From Ktedonobacterales bacterium (lineage in GTDB: Bacteria > Chloroflexota > Ktedonobacteria > Ktedonobacterales > Ktedonobacteraceae), in assembly GCA_027451525.1 (NCBI GenBank), contig DAIDJF010000016.1, forward strand, positions 1-64,000: a DNA stretch of 64,000 nucleotides. Direction: 5' to 3'. The notes under the pieces are model-generated. The model saw only the letters and a list, made by a program, of their open reading frames with translations. It was not told where the DNA came from and did no database searches. Below, in pieces: positions 46,071-54,915 of the stretch (positions are counted from its first letter, which is position 1; the number at the start of each line of letters is the position of its first letter). A program made the translations under genes and the position numbers.

Positions 46071-47021
46071 TTACAGATCTTGCTGCGCTTCAGCTTTGTA
46101 GCGCGCAATCGCTTCAGGAGTGCTATACCAGCGTCCACCGCGCTTGACAGCTTCGAGCCGCCCCTGGCGCACCAGCCAGCCCAGATAATCAGCGGAATAG
46201 CCAGATGACGCAGCAAGGGTCGCCAGCGGCTGATATGCGACATCGGGCATAGCGGCGCACACTTCAAGATATCTGTCTAGACCAGCCTCTACAGCCTGAC
46301 CGATCATATTTATCAGCGAATTGTAGTTCCCAGTATTGGCAGTATCGAGAGCGAGAATATAGCGCACCCGCCAATCGCGCAGCAATAGAGCGGGGGGATA
46401 GCCGTCACGCATAAGCATAAGATTGAGCAAGAGGCGTCCAACACGCCCGTTGCCATCAGTAAATGGATGCACTGCCTCAAAACCATGGTGCGCAATTGCA
46501 GCTCGCATGATAGGCTCGTACTCCTGACCTGTGGTAGCAATCCATCTCACCCATTCTTGCATCAGTGACTCTACGCGCCATGCCTCTGGCGGAGTCATAT
46601 TCGCACCACGAATATAGACTGGAACAGTGCGAAATTTTCCGTTATCTTCAATTATTTTATCCATCACCAGACTGTGGAGTTCACGAATCACTTTCAGTGT
46701 AATGGGCACATCACGTTCAACCAGTTCGGTCATATACTGATATGCCTCAGCATGGTTTGTAGCTTCCAGATATTCACGCAACGGATGCCCATGCACGGTC
46801 ATGCCGTATTCAATCGCCATCTGCGTCTCGCGCAAACTGAGTGTATTGCCTTCAATAGCGTTTGAGTGATACGTCAGAAAGATTTTAAGATCATCATGTA
46901 AGCGGCGCACAGTATCCACAGGCAAAGGGCGATAGCGATCAAGCTGCGTTTTTTTGCGTGCAAGGCGTGCGGCAAGACGCGGGTCCAGGCGCGGTGTTTT
47001 GGGTTCTTTTGAGCCAGCCAT
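46071..47021 (-). CDS. Fic-family AMP-transferase with inhibitory helix and winged-helix tail
   Basis: This 316-residue Fic protein transfers AMP or another nucleotide to a target hydroxyl. The active-site motif is HPFTDGNGRVGRLL near residue 184, and the N-terminal inhibitory motif HSNAIEGNTLS fits the [S/T]xxxE[G/N] helix of class II Fic proteins. The C-terminal 50 residues (SADYLGWLVRQGRLEAVKRGGRWYSTPEAI) look like a MerR-type or excisionase-like DNA-binding helix pair. ATG 47021 has an AGGA site. It can self-inhibit and may regulate its own gene. Confidence 0.93.
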   Translation of the reverse strand: MAGSKEPKTPRLDPRLAARLARKKTQLDRYRPLPVDTVRRLHDDLKIFLTYHSNAIEGNTLSLRETQMAIEYGMTVHGHPLREYLEATNHAEAYQYMTELVERDVPITLKVIRELHSLVMDKIIEDNGKFRTVPVYIRGANMTPPEAWRVESLMQEWVRWIATTGQEYEPIMRAAIAHHGFEAVHPFTDGNGRVGRLLLNLMLMRDGYPPALLLRDWRVRYILALDTANTGNYNSLINMIGQAVEAGLDRYLEVCAAMPDVAYQPLATLAASSGYSADYLGWLVRQGRLEAVKRGGRWYSTPEAIARYKAEAQQDL

Positions 47022-47086
47022 ACAGAGTCCTTTCATCACGACCACGATTGCATGATTATAGACCAAATCGTGGTCGTGTTGCAACG

Positions 47087-47566
47087 TCAGCGCACACAGC
47101 GTGGGACAGTTGCCCACAGCATCTCCAATAGCTCGAAACAGCCATACTCGCTACCAATAGCCTCATATGTACCGATAAACGTCATGTCAGGTAGATAGTG
47201 CGTGAGAGCAATCAGCGGTGGCTCTTTATGATGCCTCCCTGTTTGCTGTTGCAGACACCACTGACGGAGACGCTGCACAAAAAATTGACCTTGTTCTTCA
47301 ATCTGGCCTAATAAAAACGCCTGCGGCACGATGGGATGTTGCATACACCAGATATATGCCTCTAAAGGAGTTGCTGCTGCGTAGGAGTGATAATGCGCAA
47401 ATGTCACGAGATGCGTCGTCCAGATACGGCGCAGTGACAACCCATCAATAATAATGAGCAACGGCTCACGCTGACGGGCAGGTAGTGGGACAGTAATAGC
47501 GTCCGTGATAGGCACGACACCGCGTCTGTTTTCTCCCCCCAAAGGGGTGAGATGCACCCCATGCAT
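47087..47566 (-). CDS. Unknown protein, possible degenerate receiver domain
   Basis: The 159-residue protein shows a pattern like a response-regulator receiver domain. A strand (EPLLIIIDGLSLRRIW) is followed by a helix, AAATPLEAYIWCMQ, a strand ending PQAFLLG, a helix, then PPLIALTHYLPD. The acidic pocket residues and the phospho-acceptor Asp appear missing, so it would not be phosphorylated. The assignment is tentative. A GGAG site lies 9 bases before the ATG. The fic gene follows 65 bases later in the same direction. Confidence 0.5.
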   Translation of the reverse strand: MHGVHLTPLGGENRRGVVPITDAITVPLPARQREPLLIIIDGLSLRRIWTTHLVTFAHYHSYAAATPLEAYIWCMQHPIVPQAFLLGQIEEQGQFFVQRLRQWCLQQQTGRHHKEPPLIALTHYLPDMTFIGTYEAIGSEYGCFELLEMLWATVPRCVR

Positions 47567-47819
47567 GCTTGCAAACTCCTACTAATAACCGAAATAAGAT
47601 TTCTTTTCTGATTTATGTATTATACACAATAGTAATCTGTACAAATATACCAACGTACAAATCAATAGAGTGCTTGCTCATCATGCTTATCTCATGTACA
47701 ATGGGACAAGCAACTGGGGCGTAACTTGCTGCCGCTACGGACGTACATATCTATAGGCAGTCTAAAAAATCTTTTTTCAAAAAACGATGAAAAATATCTA
47801 TGCAGGAGAACACATACAC

Positions 47820-49721
47820 GTGGTGCTCTGTCTTAATCCCCGTGCCAGTCACGAAAACCCGGACAAGGTAACGCAATGCCAGCGGTGCGATTTTTTGACG
47901 CAGGGGGCACGCATCGGCAATTACGAAGTGCTCTCCTTTATCGGTGCGGGCAGTTATGGCTACGTCTATAAGGTGCGCGAGGATAAGCCGCTGAGCCGTA
48001 TCCTGGCTTTGAAAGTGTTGCGTCTCGACCAGTTCAACGAGAAAGCGATGGCAAGTTTCTTTCAAGAAGCCCGCCGCATCGCCACTATGCACCATCCCAA
48101 TATTATGCCCATTTACAACTTTGGACAACTGGACAATGGGCAACCATATTTTGTGATGGAATACGCTCCACAAACCATCACAGAGGTCTTTCGCGCTTCT
48201 GATGGCACAAAACGTCTGGCATTCGCGGAAGAGTTGGTTTCCTATGTTGAACAGACTGCTGACGCGCTACGCTATGTACATGATAATGGCCTTATTCATC
48301 AAGATATCAAGCCCGGCAACCTGCTGATTGGACGGAACGGGCACGTTCTGCTCTCCGATTTCGGCACCACGCTCTATCTGGGTATGCAGACACATGCTTC
48401 GCTCGGTGAGGTGACGGGAACCGCTGCCTATATGCCGTTAGAGCAATGGCAGGGCAATCCACGCCGCGACTCTGACCAGTATGCCCTCGCCGTTTGCGCC
48501 TATGAACTGCTCGCGGGTCGTCCGCCCTTCTTGTACAAACGCATTGAGGAGATGTGGAACGCGCATATGAACGAGCACCCTCCCTCGCCGCTGCAATGGA
48601 ACCCGCGCATTCCAGCCGAGGTTGCCGCTGTTTTGATGCGCGCCCTTGCCAAAGACTACCATCATCGCTACAGCAATATTAGCGAATTTGCCGAGAGCTA
48701 CGCCGAGGCTGTGCGTATCGCGCAACAACGCTATGTCTGTCAGAATTGTGGACACCAGAACCGCACGGGGGCACAACGGTGCACGATGTGTGGCACAGAA
48801 CAGGATAGCCGCACCTGCCCAAAATGTGACGCGCCATTGCGTTTTGGACAACGCTGCTGTACCGTCTGTGGGCATCTCACGATTCCGCCGCTGATGGTTC
48901 CCAATAGCCCGCTGGTAGGTGTGAGCGTGCGCCAGGGCCGCTATACAATCAAATACGTGCTAAAGCAATCTGAAGAGAAACGGGTAATGGTGGCAGTGGC
49001 CTACGATACACAAATGAATAATCAGCAGATCATTCTCAAACGCTGGGAATACACAGATGGTCCACTGGCACAACATGCAAAAGAGGTCGCCCATTACGAG
49101 CGGGTTACAGAACCGCTGGCACGGCTCAAACATCCACTCATGCCGGGCATCCTTGACCGCTTCTCCGAAGGCAAACACTACTACATGGCCGAAAGCTACA
49201 TCATGGGCGAAAGCATTGCTGAACGCTTGCAACGCCAGTTGCGTCCACTCCCAGAGCGTGATGTGATAGGCTATATGAATAGCGTGCTCAACATACTGAT
49301 CGGACTAGAGCAACGGCAACCGCTATTGCGCCATTACGATATCTCGCCAGAGAACATTCTGATCGAAGACCAGCGGAAGCGCATCATGTTGACAGGCTTT
49401 CCCATTCCCTTACCAGCTAGCGACACCATCAAGGCGAACGGGCGGCGTACCACGCGCAAACTCACGCCGTCACCCTACATGCCCATTCAAGATAAGCCTT
49501 TTGATCAGCGCACCTGCATCTATGCCCTTGCAGCCAGCATGCACCACGCGTTAACGAATGTTGCCCCACCCCATTTTCCTACCTATCCGCCCGTGCGTCA
49601 GCTCAATCCTGCGATCTCGACTGCACTAGAACATATCCTCATGCGTGCCTTGAGCGAGGACGCAGGTGGACGATACCAGAGCTACGAGACGATGAAACAG
49701 GACCTAAAACCATTGTTATAG
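47820..49721 (+). CDS. Ser/Thr protein kinase with zinc ribbons and C-terminal pseudokinase
   Basis: The 633-residue protein has a short Cys motif at its start (LCLNP...CQRC). A complete kinase domain follows, with glycine loop GAGSYGYVYK, Lys in ALKVLRLD, catalytic loop HQDIKPGN with Asp 162, and DFG. About 50 residues of zinc-ribbon Cys pairs come next (CQNCG, CTMCG, CPKC, CTVCG, roughly residues 306-356). The second kinase-like domain reads HYDISPENI near residue 507, but DFG is replaced by LTGF, so it is probably inactive. GTG 47820 is preferred because AGGAG lies before it; an ATG 33 bases upstream lacks a site. Confidence 0.9.
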   Translation: MVLCLNPRASHENPDKVTQCQRCDFLTQGARIGNYEVLSFIGAGSYGYVYKVREDKPLSRILALKVLRLDQFNEKAMASFFQEARRIATMHHPNIMPIYNFGQLDNGQPYFVMEYAPQTITEVFRASDGTKRLAFAEELVSYVEQTADALRYVHDNGLIHQDIKPGNLLIGRNGHVLLSDFGTTLYLGMQTHASLGEVTGTAAYMPLEQWQGNPRRDSDQYALAVCAYELLAGRPPFLYKRIEEMWNAHMNEHPPSPLQWNPRIPAEVAAVLMRALAKDYHHRYSNISEFAESYAEAVRIAQQRYVCQNCGHQNRTGAQRCTMCGTEQDSRTCPKCDAPLRFGQRCCTVCGHLTIPPLMVPNSPLVGVSVRQGRYTIKYVLKQSEEKRVMVAVAYDTQMNNQQIILKRWEYTDGPLAQHAKEVAHYERVTEPLARLKHPLMPGILDRFSEGKHYYMAESYIMGESIAERLQRQLRPLPERDVIGYMNSVLNILIGLEQRQPLLRHYDISPENILIEDQRKRIMLTGFPIPLPASDTIKANGRRTTRKLTPSPYMPIQDKPFDQRTCIYALAASMHHALTNVAPPHFPTYPPVRQLNPAISTALEHILMRALSEDAGGRYQSYETMKQDLKPLL

Positions 49722-49741
49722 TAACCAACAAACAATAGAGG

Positions 49742-49825
49742 CAGGGCCGCGAGGATCGCCCCTACAATGATAACGGGCAAAATAGGCATCGTGTCATTGT
49801 AGGGGCGATCCTCGCGGTCGCCCTG
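49742..49825. repeat. Family B palindromic repeat, copy 2
   Basis: Perfect 24-base arms (49747-49770 and 49794-49817) form a long stem closed by CAGGGC/GCCCTG. The line CCCCTACAATGATAACGGGC matches the 44.76 kb copy. It sits between the kinase and the convergent citrate synthase gene and could terminate both. Confidence 0.8.
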
Positions 49826-49856
49826 AAAAACGTTGTGAACAGTATTTACCGCCGTT

Positions 49857-50984
49857 TTACTCACCACGTTGCTCGATGGGAATATACTCTGTGACCTTGG
49901 GTCCAGTATATTCGGCACGCGGGCGAATCAGACGGTTATTGCTATATTGTTCCAGAATATGTGCGGTCCAGCCAGCTACGCGACTACTGGCGAAAATGGG
50001 CGTATCCAGTTCAATCGGAATACCCATCATATAGTAGACTGAGGCCGAATAGAAATCCACGTTGACATAGAGACCCTTGAGTTCTTTGACCGCCTCTTCC
50101 ACCTGACGCGACATATCGTACCAGCGCATATCATTAGCACGCTTGCCCAGTTCCTCGGACATAGCACGCAGATGGGTCGCGCGCGGGTCTTCCGTGCGAT
50201 AGACACGATGTCCAAAGCCCATGATACGCTCTTTATTCTTGATGGCATTGGCAATATAGTCATGCGCATGCTGTGGCTCACCAATACGCATCAGCATTCG
50301 TATGACCTGCTCGTTCGCGCCGCCGTGCAGTGGGCCTGATAGCGCACCAACAGCGGAGGTGACGGAAGCATACATATCAGCAAGAGTTGCAGCTGTGACA
50401 CGGCCAGCAAAAGTAGAGGCATTGAGTTCGTGATCGGCATGAATGACCAGGGCCGTATCCAGCATGCGCGCCAGCACAGGGTCGGGCATCTCACCTTTGA
50501 GCATATAGAGGAAATTGGTGGCATGATTGCCATCTGTCAGCGGCGCAATCGGCTCACGCCCGTTGCGAATATGCTCCCACGAGGTGATGATCGTTGGGAA
50601 AACGGCGAGCAGATGCAAAGCACGATGACGGCTGGCATCCAGCGACTTATCTTGCGGGTTAGCATCGAAGGCGGACAGAGCGGATACCATTGTGCGCAAT
50701 ATTTCCATCGGCGTCGCCGTTTTCGGGAGCAAACGCATCATATCCAGCAACTGAGACGGGAGCGCGCGGTTGGCGGTGAGTTGTTGTGTAAAAGCAGTTA
50801 GCTGCGTTCGTGTCGGTAGAGCAGCATACCAGAGCAGATACACAGTTTCTTCAAACGAAGAGTTGCGCGCCAGGTCGTGAATATCGACGCCAAGGTAGGT
50901 CAGTTTGCCCAATTTGCCATCCATGTCACAAATGTGTGAATGGAGCGCAACGACATCTTCAAGACCATCAGTGGTATTGGACAT
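49857..50984 (-). CDS. Citrate synthase
   Basis: This enzyme condenses acetyl-CoA and oxaloacetate in the TCA cycle. The 375-residue length fits the small bacterial type, which includes methylcitrate synthases. Visible motifs are HADHELNASTFAGRV, ALSGPLHGGANEQVIRML, GFGHRVYRTEDPRA and VDFYSASVYYMMGIP. ATG 50984 has a GGAGG site 8 bases away; five in-frame residues upstream lack one. The leader is long and structured. With the two isocitrate dehydrogenases at 58-62 kb it supplies the first TCA steps, though the genes are not linked. Confidence 0.94.
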   Translation of the reverse strand: MSNTTDGLEDVVALHSHICDMDGKLGKLTYLGVDIHDLARNSSFEETVYLLWYAALPTRTQLTAFTQQLTANRALPSQLLDMMRLLPKTATPMEILRTMVSALSAFDANPQDKSLDASRHRALHLLAVFPTIITSWEHIRNGREPIAPLTDGNHATNFLYMLKGEMPDPVLARMLDTALVIHADHELNASTFAGRVTAATLADMYASVTSAVGALSGPLHGGANEQVIRMLMRIGEPQHAHDYIANAIKNKERIMGFGHRVYRTEDPRATHLRAMSEELGKRANDMRWYDMSRQVEEAVKELKGLYVNVDFYSASVYYMMGIPIELDTPIFASSRVAGWTAHILEQYSNNRLIRPRAEYTGPKVTEYIPIEQRGE

Positions 50985-51370
50985 AGCAAAATCCTCCAAA
51001 GGGAGCTAAGAGCTTCGAGACACGTGGATTACAGAGGCCATCCCAAGCAGTGGGCAGTTTCCGCTTCCACAGCGAAGCAGGTACGGGAAGCCAGCAGGGC
51101 CATCTGCGGTTTCCTTTTAACCGACACAACCCAATAGTATAGTTGTGTCAAATAATTATAGGCCCACCAATCAAGTAAAATCAACCTCTTACGAATTTTT
51201 TACAGAGCAATGGAGCATAGAAGAACAGTGACGCGCCTTGTTATAGAGAGGCAACAAAAAACTCTTGTGAGTCTTGCCTACTCAACTGGTGTAGTACATG
51301 TGGACAGTAGCAATAGTCGGGATTGGCAAAATATGCTACACTGAGCCAAATGATAAAAGCGAGGCAAACA
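50985..51370. other. Divergent intergenic region with structured leader and inverted repeat
   Basis: No gene is seen. On the left side, the citrate synthase leader is GC-rich with an inverted repeat (GCTTCC/GGAAGC around 51067-51095) and GCAG/CTGC pairs, so it may fold. GACACAAC at 51123-51130 and its complement at 51142-51149 form a perfect 8-base hairpin, and TTGACA on the minus strand overlaps it. On the right side, the extended -10 box TGCTACACT (about 51337) precedes the sigma gene and matches a similar box near 58640. Confidence 0.45.
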
Positions 51371-52006
51371 ATGAGGGAGTTAGCGCGCGCTGATGAGGAA
51401 CAACTTATCATGCGCAGCCAGCGCGGAGACATGCAGGCGTTCAACCAACTCGTAGAACACTATCAGCAAACGCTCTATAGTGTTGTGTTGCGCATGCTTG
51501 GCAATCCCGAAATCGCCGCTGACGTCACCCAGGATACATTTATCGCGGCATTACGCGGTATTCAGACCTATCGCGGTGGTTCCTCGTTTCGTGCCTGGCT
51601 TCTGCGCATCGGTACCAATCAGGCATGCGATTATTGGCGTCGTACGCAAAGACGTAGTGCCGAATCGCTAGATGCCCTGGTTGAAGAAGACGACACCAAT
51701 GCCCCCGATCTGCTGAGTTTCCTGGCAAGCACAGATCGCGCAAGCAACCCGGAGGAGGTCTTGCTAACCCAGGAACTGCAGAACGCTATTCAGAAAGGCA
51801 TTGAACAGCTTCCGCTCGAACAGCGTGTCGCGGTTGTTCTCTGCGATATTCAGGGACTCACCTACGAGGAAATCGCGACAACAACGCAAACAACACTGGG
51901 GACAGTGCGTTCACGCATTGCACGCGGACGCACGCGCTTGCGTGCATATCTGGCCCACCACGCGGAACTTTTACCCAAGCGTTACCGTCATAGTAAAGAA
52001 GAGTAG
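51371..52006 (+). CDS. RNA polymerase ECF sigma factor
   Basis: This 211-residue sigma factor has region 2 at about residues 20-90 (AFNQLVEHYQQTLYSVVLRMLGNPEIAADVTQDTFIAALRG) and region 4 at about 130-190 (QLPLEQRVAVVLCDIQGLTYEEIATTTQTTLGTVRSRIARGRTRL). The linker between them is rich in Asp and Glu. ATG 51371 has a GAGG site; earlier in-frame Mets lack one. A cognate anti-sigma gene begins 28 bases after its stop. Confidence 0.95.
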   Translation: MRELARADEEQLIMRSQRGDMQAFNQLVEHYQQTLYSVVLRMLGNPEIAADVTQDTFIAALRGIQTYRGGSSFRAWLLRIGTNQACDYWRRTQRRSAESLDALVEEDDTNAPDLLSFLASTDRASNPEEVLLTQELQNAIQKGIEQLPLEQRVAVVLCDIQGLTYEEIATTTQTTLGTVRSRIARGRTRLRAYLAHHAELLPKRYRHSKEE

Positions 52007-52034
52007 TAATGCGTTACAGGTATGGAGTATACGG

Positions 52035-52748
52035 TTGACAACACACGACCAGGATTGGCATCTCACAACAGAACAACTTTCGGCATATCTCGACGCACAG
52101 CTATCAGCTGATGAGCAAGCACGGTGTGAGGCTCATCTCCCTGCCTGCGCCCGCTGTCAGCAAGAACTCAGCACCTTGCGCGTAACAGTCACGCTACTGC
52201 ACTCAATGCCAGCACCAACGTTGCCACGCTCATTTACATTTTCAGCAGAACAATTTGCCGCGATACAACAAGAGAGCAATGGAGTGCACACAGAGCCAGC
52301 TACCCCGTTACCTATCCGCCGCCGCAGCTCTCCAGTTCTCTTTACGGCCTTCCGGGCAGTCAGTGGGTTGGCCGCTGTCATCGGTATCTTCTTCTTGCTC
52401 TCTAGCTTATTCAACCCGCTGGGTGGCACAATGAATGCCTCCACGGCGAGTGGCGGTTCATATTCATCACTCTTCGGCGTACATACCGCGACCAGCGCGT
52501 CTTCTTCAGCAGGTAACGCAGGCAAAACGCCAGAGATAGGGCGTCCCGAGGCAACAGTTTCTACTCCTATCTTACAGAAAGCGACTCCGGCTAGCACGAG
52601 CACTAACACGCTAACCGCGCCGCCACCGATCGTGTTGCCAGACCTTAGCACAGCCAGCGGGCGTGCTCTCGTGGGCCTCTTCCTGCTCATTATCGGCCTG
52701 CTCGGTTTCTTCCTGTTGCGCAGGCAGCCCACCCCACACGGGCCATAG
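52035..52748 (+). CDS. Anti-sigma factor with zinc finger (zf-HC2)
   Basis: The 237-residue protein has an N-terminal anti-sigma zinc motif H-x3-C-x2-C (HLPACARC, near residue 35). It has a membrane helix near residues 100-121 (AVSGLAAVIGIFFLLSSLF), a Ser/Thr/Ala-rich extracytoplasmic linker and a second helix at the C-terminus (ALVGLFLLIIGLLGFFLL) followed by Arg. The start is TTG 52035, chosen because TGGAG lies 7 bases ahead; extending the frame further would overlap the sigma gene. Confidence 0.85.
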   Translation: MTTHDQDWHLTTEQLSAYLDAQLSADEQARCEAHLPACARCQQELSTLRVTVTLLHSMPAPTLPRSFTFSAEQFAAIQQESNGVHTEPATPLPIRRRSSPVLFTAFRAVSGLAAVIGIFFLLSSLFNPLGGTMNASTASGGSYSSLFGVHTATSASSSAGNAGKTPEIGRPEATVSTPILQKATPASTSTNTLTAPPPIVLPDLSTASGRALVGLFLLIIGLLGFFLLRRQPTPHGP

Positions 52749-52761
52749 CCCTGCACTCACG

Positions 52762-52860
52762 CATATTGCAACTTCCTTGAGTTTTTTGAGTCTTCTAAGT
52801 AAAAATGCCCATGCCCTTCACATTTTTACCCCTCATATTGCAACTTCCTTGAGTTTTTTG
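52762..52860 (+). repeat. Two 27-base direct repeats
   Basis: Identical 27-base units at 52762-52788 and 52834-52860 (core CATATTGCAACTTCCTTGAG then six T) are 72 bases apart, start to start. They lie between the anti-sigma gene and the next membrane-protein gene. The T-rich end could serve as a terminator tail or a regulator site. Confidence 0.75.
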
Positions 52861-52928
52861 TATATTCTATGGGAAGACATATACTTTTCTGTATTTTTTC
52901 TTTTATGGTTCACAGAGGATAGCATAAA

Positions 52929-53696
52929 ATGAACAATCCGCTTATTCTCATCCCGCCGATCATCAATGTGATCGTGACGGGCCTATTCGCGGGCATGGTG
53001 TTGAGCCAGTTTATCCGCCGTCATCGCCCCTATCAACTCTACTGGAGCATCGCCCTGCTCATGGCCTTCATTGCCACGCTTTGCTACGTGCTGATGATTG
53101 CCGTTCAGCCAACCAGCACGGCAGGTGTGCTGCTCTTTCGCCTCTACTACATTCTTGGCGGCGCGCTCATGCCCGCGTGGCTCGGTCTGGGCAGCGTGAC
53201 CCTGATCGGTGGCCCTCGTCTGCGCTTTACCTACCTGACCATCCTGTACATTTTAAGCGCACTGGCAACGGTCCTGATCTTTTTTGCCTCGATTGATATG
53301 CACGCACTCAGCCATGTCGCAGGCACACCCGGTACGGGTATTCTTCAGCCTGGTCTCTGGCTAGTCACAATCATCATCTTGAACACGCTTGGTGTGGTTG
53401 CCGTTGCGGGGGTAGCCATCTACTCAGGTTGGAAACTATTACGCCGTCAGACGCAGATGGCGGGTCACCAAACGTATAATCTGGTACTGGCAAACGTGCT
53501 GATTCTGGCAGGTGCCCTGCTCGATGGCGCGGCTGGCACGCTGGCACGTCTATTGGGCTTTCAGAGTCTGTTCTGGGCTATTATGGCGGTTGGCTGGATT
53601 GTCTTCTTTGTCGGCGTTCTCTATACAAGCCGTCGTCCACACGCAGTCACGCAGACCGCAAATGCGGAAAGCACAGTAGCTTCCTCACAGAGCTAA
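52929..53696 (+). CDS. Seven-helix membrane protein, unknown
   Basis: The 255-residue protein has about seven hydrophobic segments, starting IINVIVTGLFAGMVLSQF. A polar RRHRPYQLYW loop and a second polar break (YSGWKLLRRQTQMAGHQTYN) before the last two helices are the only hydrophilic parts besides the Ser/Thr/Ala tail. The layout resembles integral sensor modules, but no signalling domain follows. A GAGGATAG site precedes the ATG. It ends 3 bases before the convergent exchanger gene. Confidence 0.75.
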   Translation: MNNPLILIPPIINVIVTGLFAGMVLSQFIRRHRPYQLYWSIALLMAFIATLCYVLMIAVQPTSTAGVLLFRLYYILGGALMPAWLGLGSVTLIGGPRLRFTYLTILYILSALATVLIFFASIDMHALSHVAGTPGTGILQPGLWLVTIIILNTLGVVAVAGVAIYSGWKLLRRQTQMAGHQTYNLVLANVLILAGALLDGAAGTLARLLGFQSLFWAIMAVGWIVFFVGVLYTSRRPHAVTQTANAESTVASSQS

Positions 53697-53699
53697 TGC

Positions 53700-54863
53700 C
53701 TAGCCGGGAATGAAAAAGAAGACGACACAGGCCATGACGTAGACGGCGACCAGTTGCATACCAGCCAGCCAGGACGATTTGCCGTCCAGACTGACAAAGG
53801 TAAAAAGAATGGTCGCCAGTCCAAGCAAGACCAGTTCGAGCGGTTGAAAAATCAGATTGAGGGGTTGGGCGAAAAACAGGCTTACCAGCACCAGGACGGG
53901 TGCAACGAACGTAGCAACTTGAATAGAAGAGCCTGCCGCAATTGCCATACTCAGGTCTACGCGGTCCTTATAGGCCACAATCAGCGAACTGCCATGCTCG
54001 GCGGCATTACCCACAATAGGGATAATCACAAGGCCAATGAAGACGGTTGACCAGCCCAATTGTACCGCAACAGGCTCTATCGTGCTCACGAGCAGTTCGC
54101 TATTCCAGGCCGTGCCAATTGTTGCCACAAATAACATGACCAAAGCAAGCCAGAGCGAAGGAGGTTTCTCGCCATCTAATTCGCGTGGATTCACCCCCCC
54201 AGTCACCGCCTCTACATCTTCATGCTCACCGTTCTCCTCGCTGTCGCTATCTTCCGTCAACGGCTTGAGCGGGACAGTCTGGTGGCGACGCATACGCGGA
54301 TTACGGCGCACAGCACGGATATGAAATACATGCAAGGCGAGATAGAGGGCATAGATAACGAGCAGGATAATTGAGATAGCGATACTGATGACTTCAAGAT
54401 CGTTTGGCATTTTGATCGCAAGACTGGCAGTAAAGGGAATAAGCAAGCCAGCAACCGCCATCACCATCATAGCTGAATATTGACCAGCATCGCGGTTATT
54501 GAAATACTGCTCGCCCCAACGCCAGCCCCCAATTGCCAGCGACCCCCCCAGAACCAACAGGGCATTGCTGATGATGGAACCTGTAATGGAGGCTTTAACA
54601 ACCGAGATCAGACCATGCTGTAGAGCAAAAATACCAATGATGATTTCAGGCGCGTTGCCAAATGTTGCATTGAGCAACCCACCAGCAATTGGTCCTACAT
54701 AATACTCTAAAACCTCGGTTGCCTGTCCAATGAGGGCGGCTAGCGGGATAAGACCAAGAGTCGCAAAAATAAAAATAGCCATCGCGTAGCGTTGTCCACC
54801 GACCAAAGAAAGCACGGGGGCAATGATGGCTATTAGTAGTAGATAATACAGCCAACGCGGCAT
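53700..54863 (-). CDS. Calcium/proton exchanger (CaCA family)
   Basis: This 387-residue antiporter exports Ca2+ in exchange for protons. Both alpha-repeats are present: NATFGNAPEIIIGIFALQHGLISVVKASITGSIISN near residue 70 and GNAAEHGSSLIVAYKDRVDLSMAIAAGSSIQVA near residue 290. A central acidic cytoplasmic loop (EDSDSEENGEHEDVEAV) divides the halves and may bind calcium. An AGGAGA site precedes the ATG. It lies 52 bases after rplI in the same direction. Confidence 0.93.
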   Translation of the reverse strand: MPRWLYYLLLIAIIAPVLSLVGGQRYAMAIFIFATLGLIPLAALIGQATEVLEYYVGPIAGGLLNATFGNAPEIIIGIFALQHGLISVVKASITGSIISNALLVLGGSLAIGGWRWGEQYFNNRDAGQYSAMMVMAVAGLLIPFTASLAIKMPNDLEVISIAISIILLVIYALYLALHVFHIRAVRRNPRMRRHQTVPLKPLTEDSDSEENGEHEDVEAVTGGVNPRELDGEKPPSLWLALVMLFVATIGTAWNSELLVSTIEPVAVQLGWSTVFIGLVIIPIVGNAAEHGSSLIVAYKDRVDLSMAIAAGSSIQVATFVAPVLVLVSLFFAQPLNLIFQPLELVLLGLATILFTFVSLDGKSSWLAGMQLVAVYVMACVVFFFIPG

Positions 54864-54915
54864 GATATCTCCTGAAGAGCTGGTGGGTTACCGCTGAGAC
54901 ACGCTATACATGTCT

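Noticed and set aside
51801-52034. Upstream extension of the second anti-sigma gene
   Set aside because: It lies out of frame within the sigma gene. TTG 52035 with its TGGAG site explains the start.
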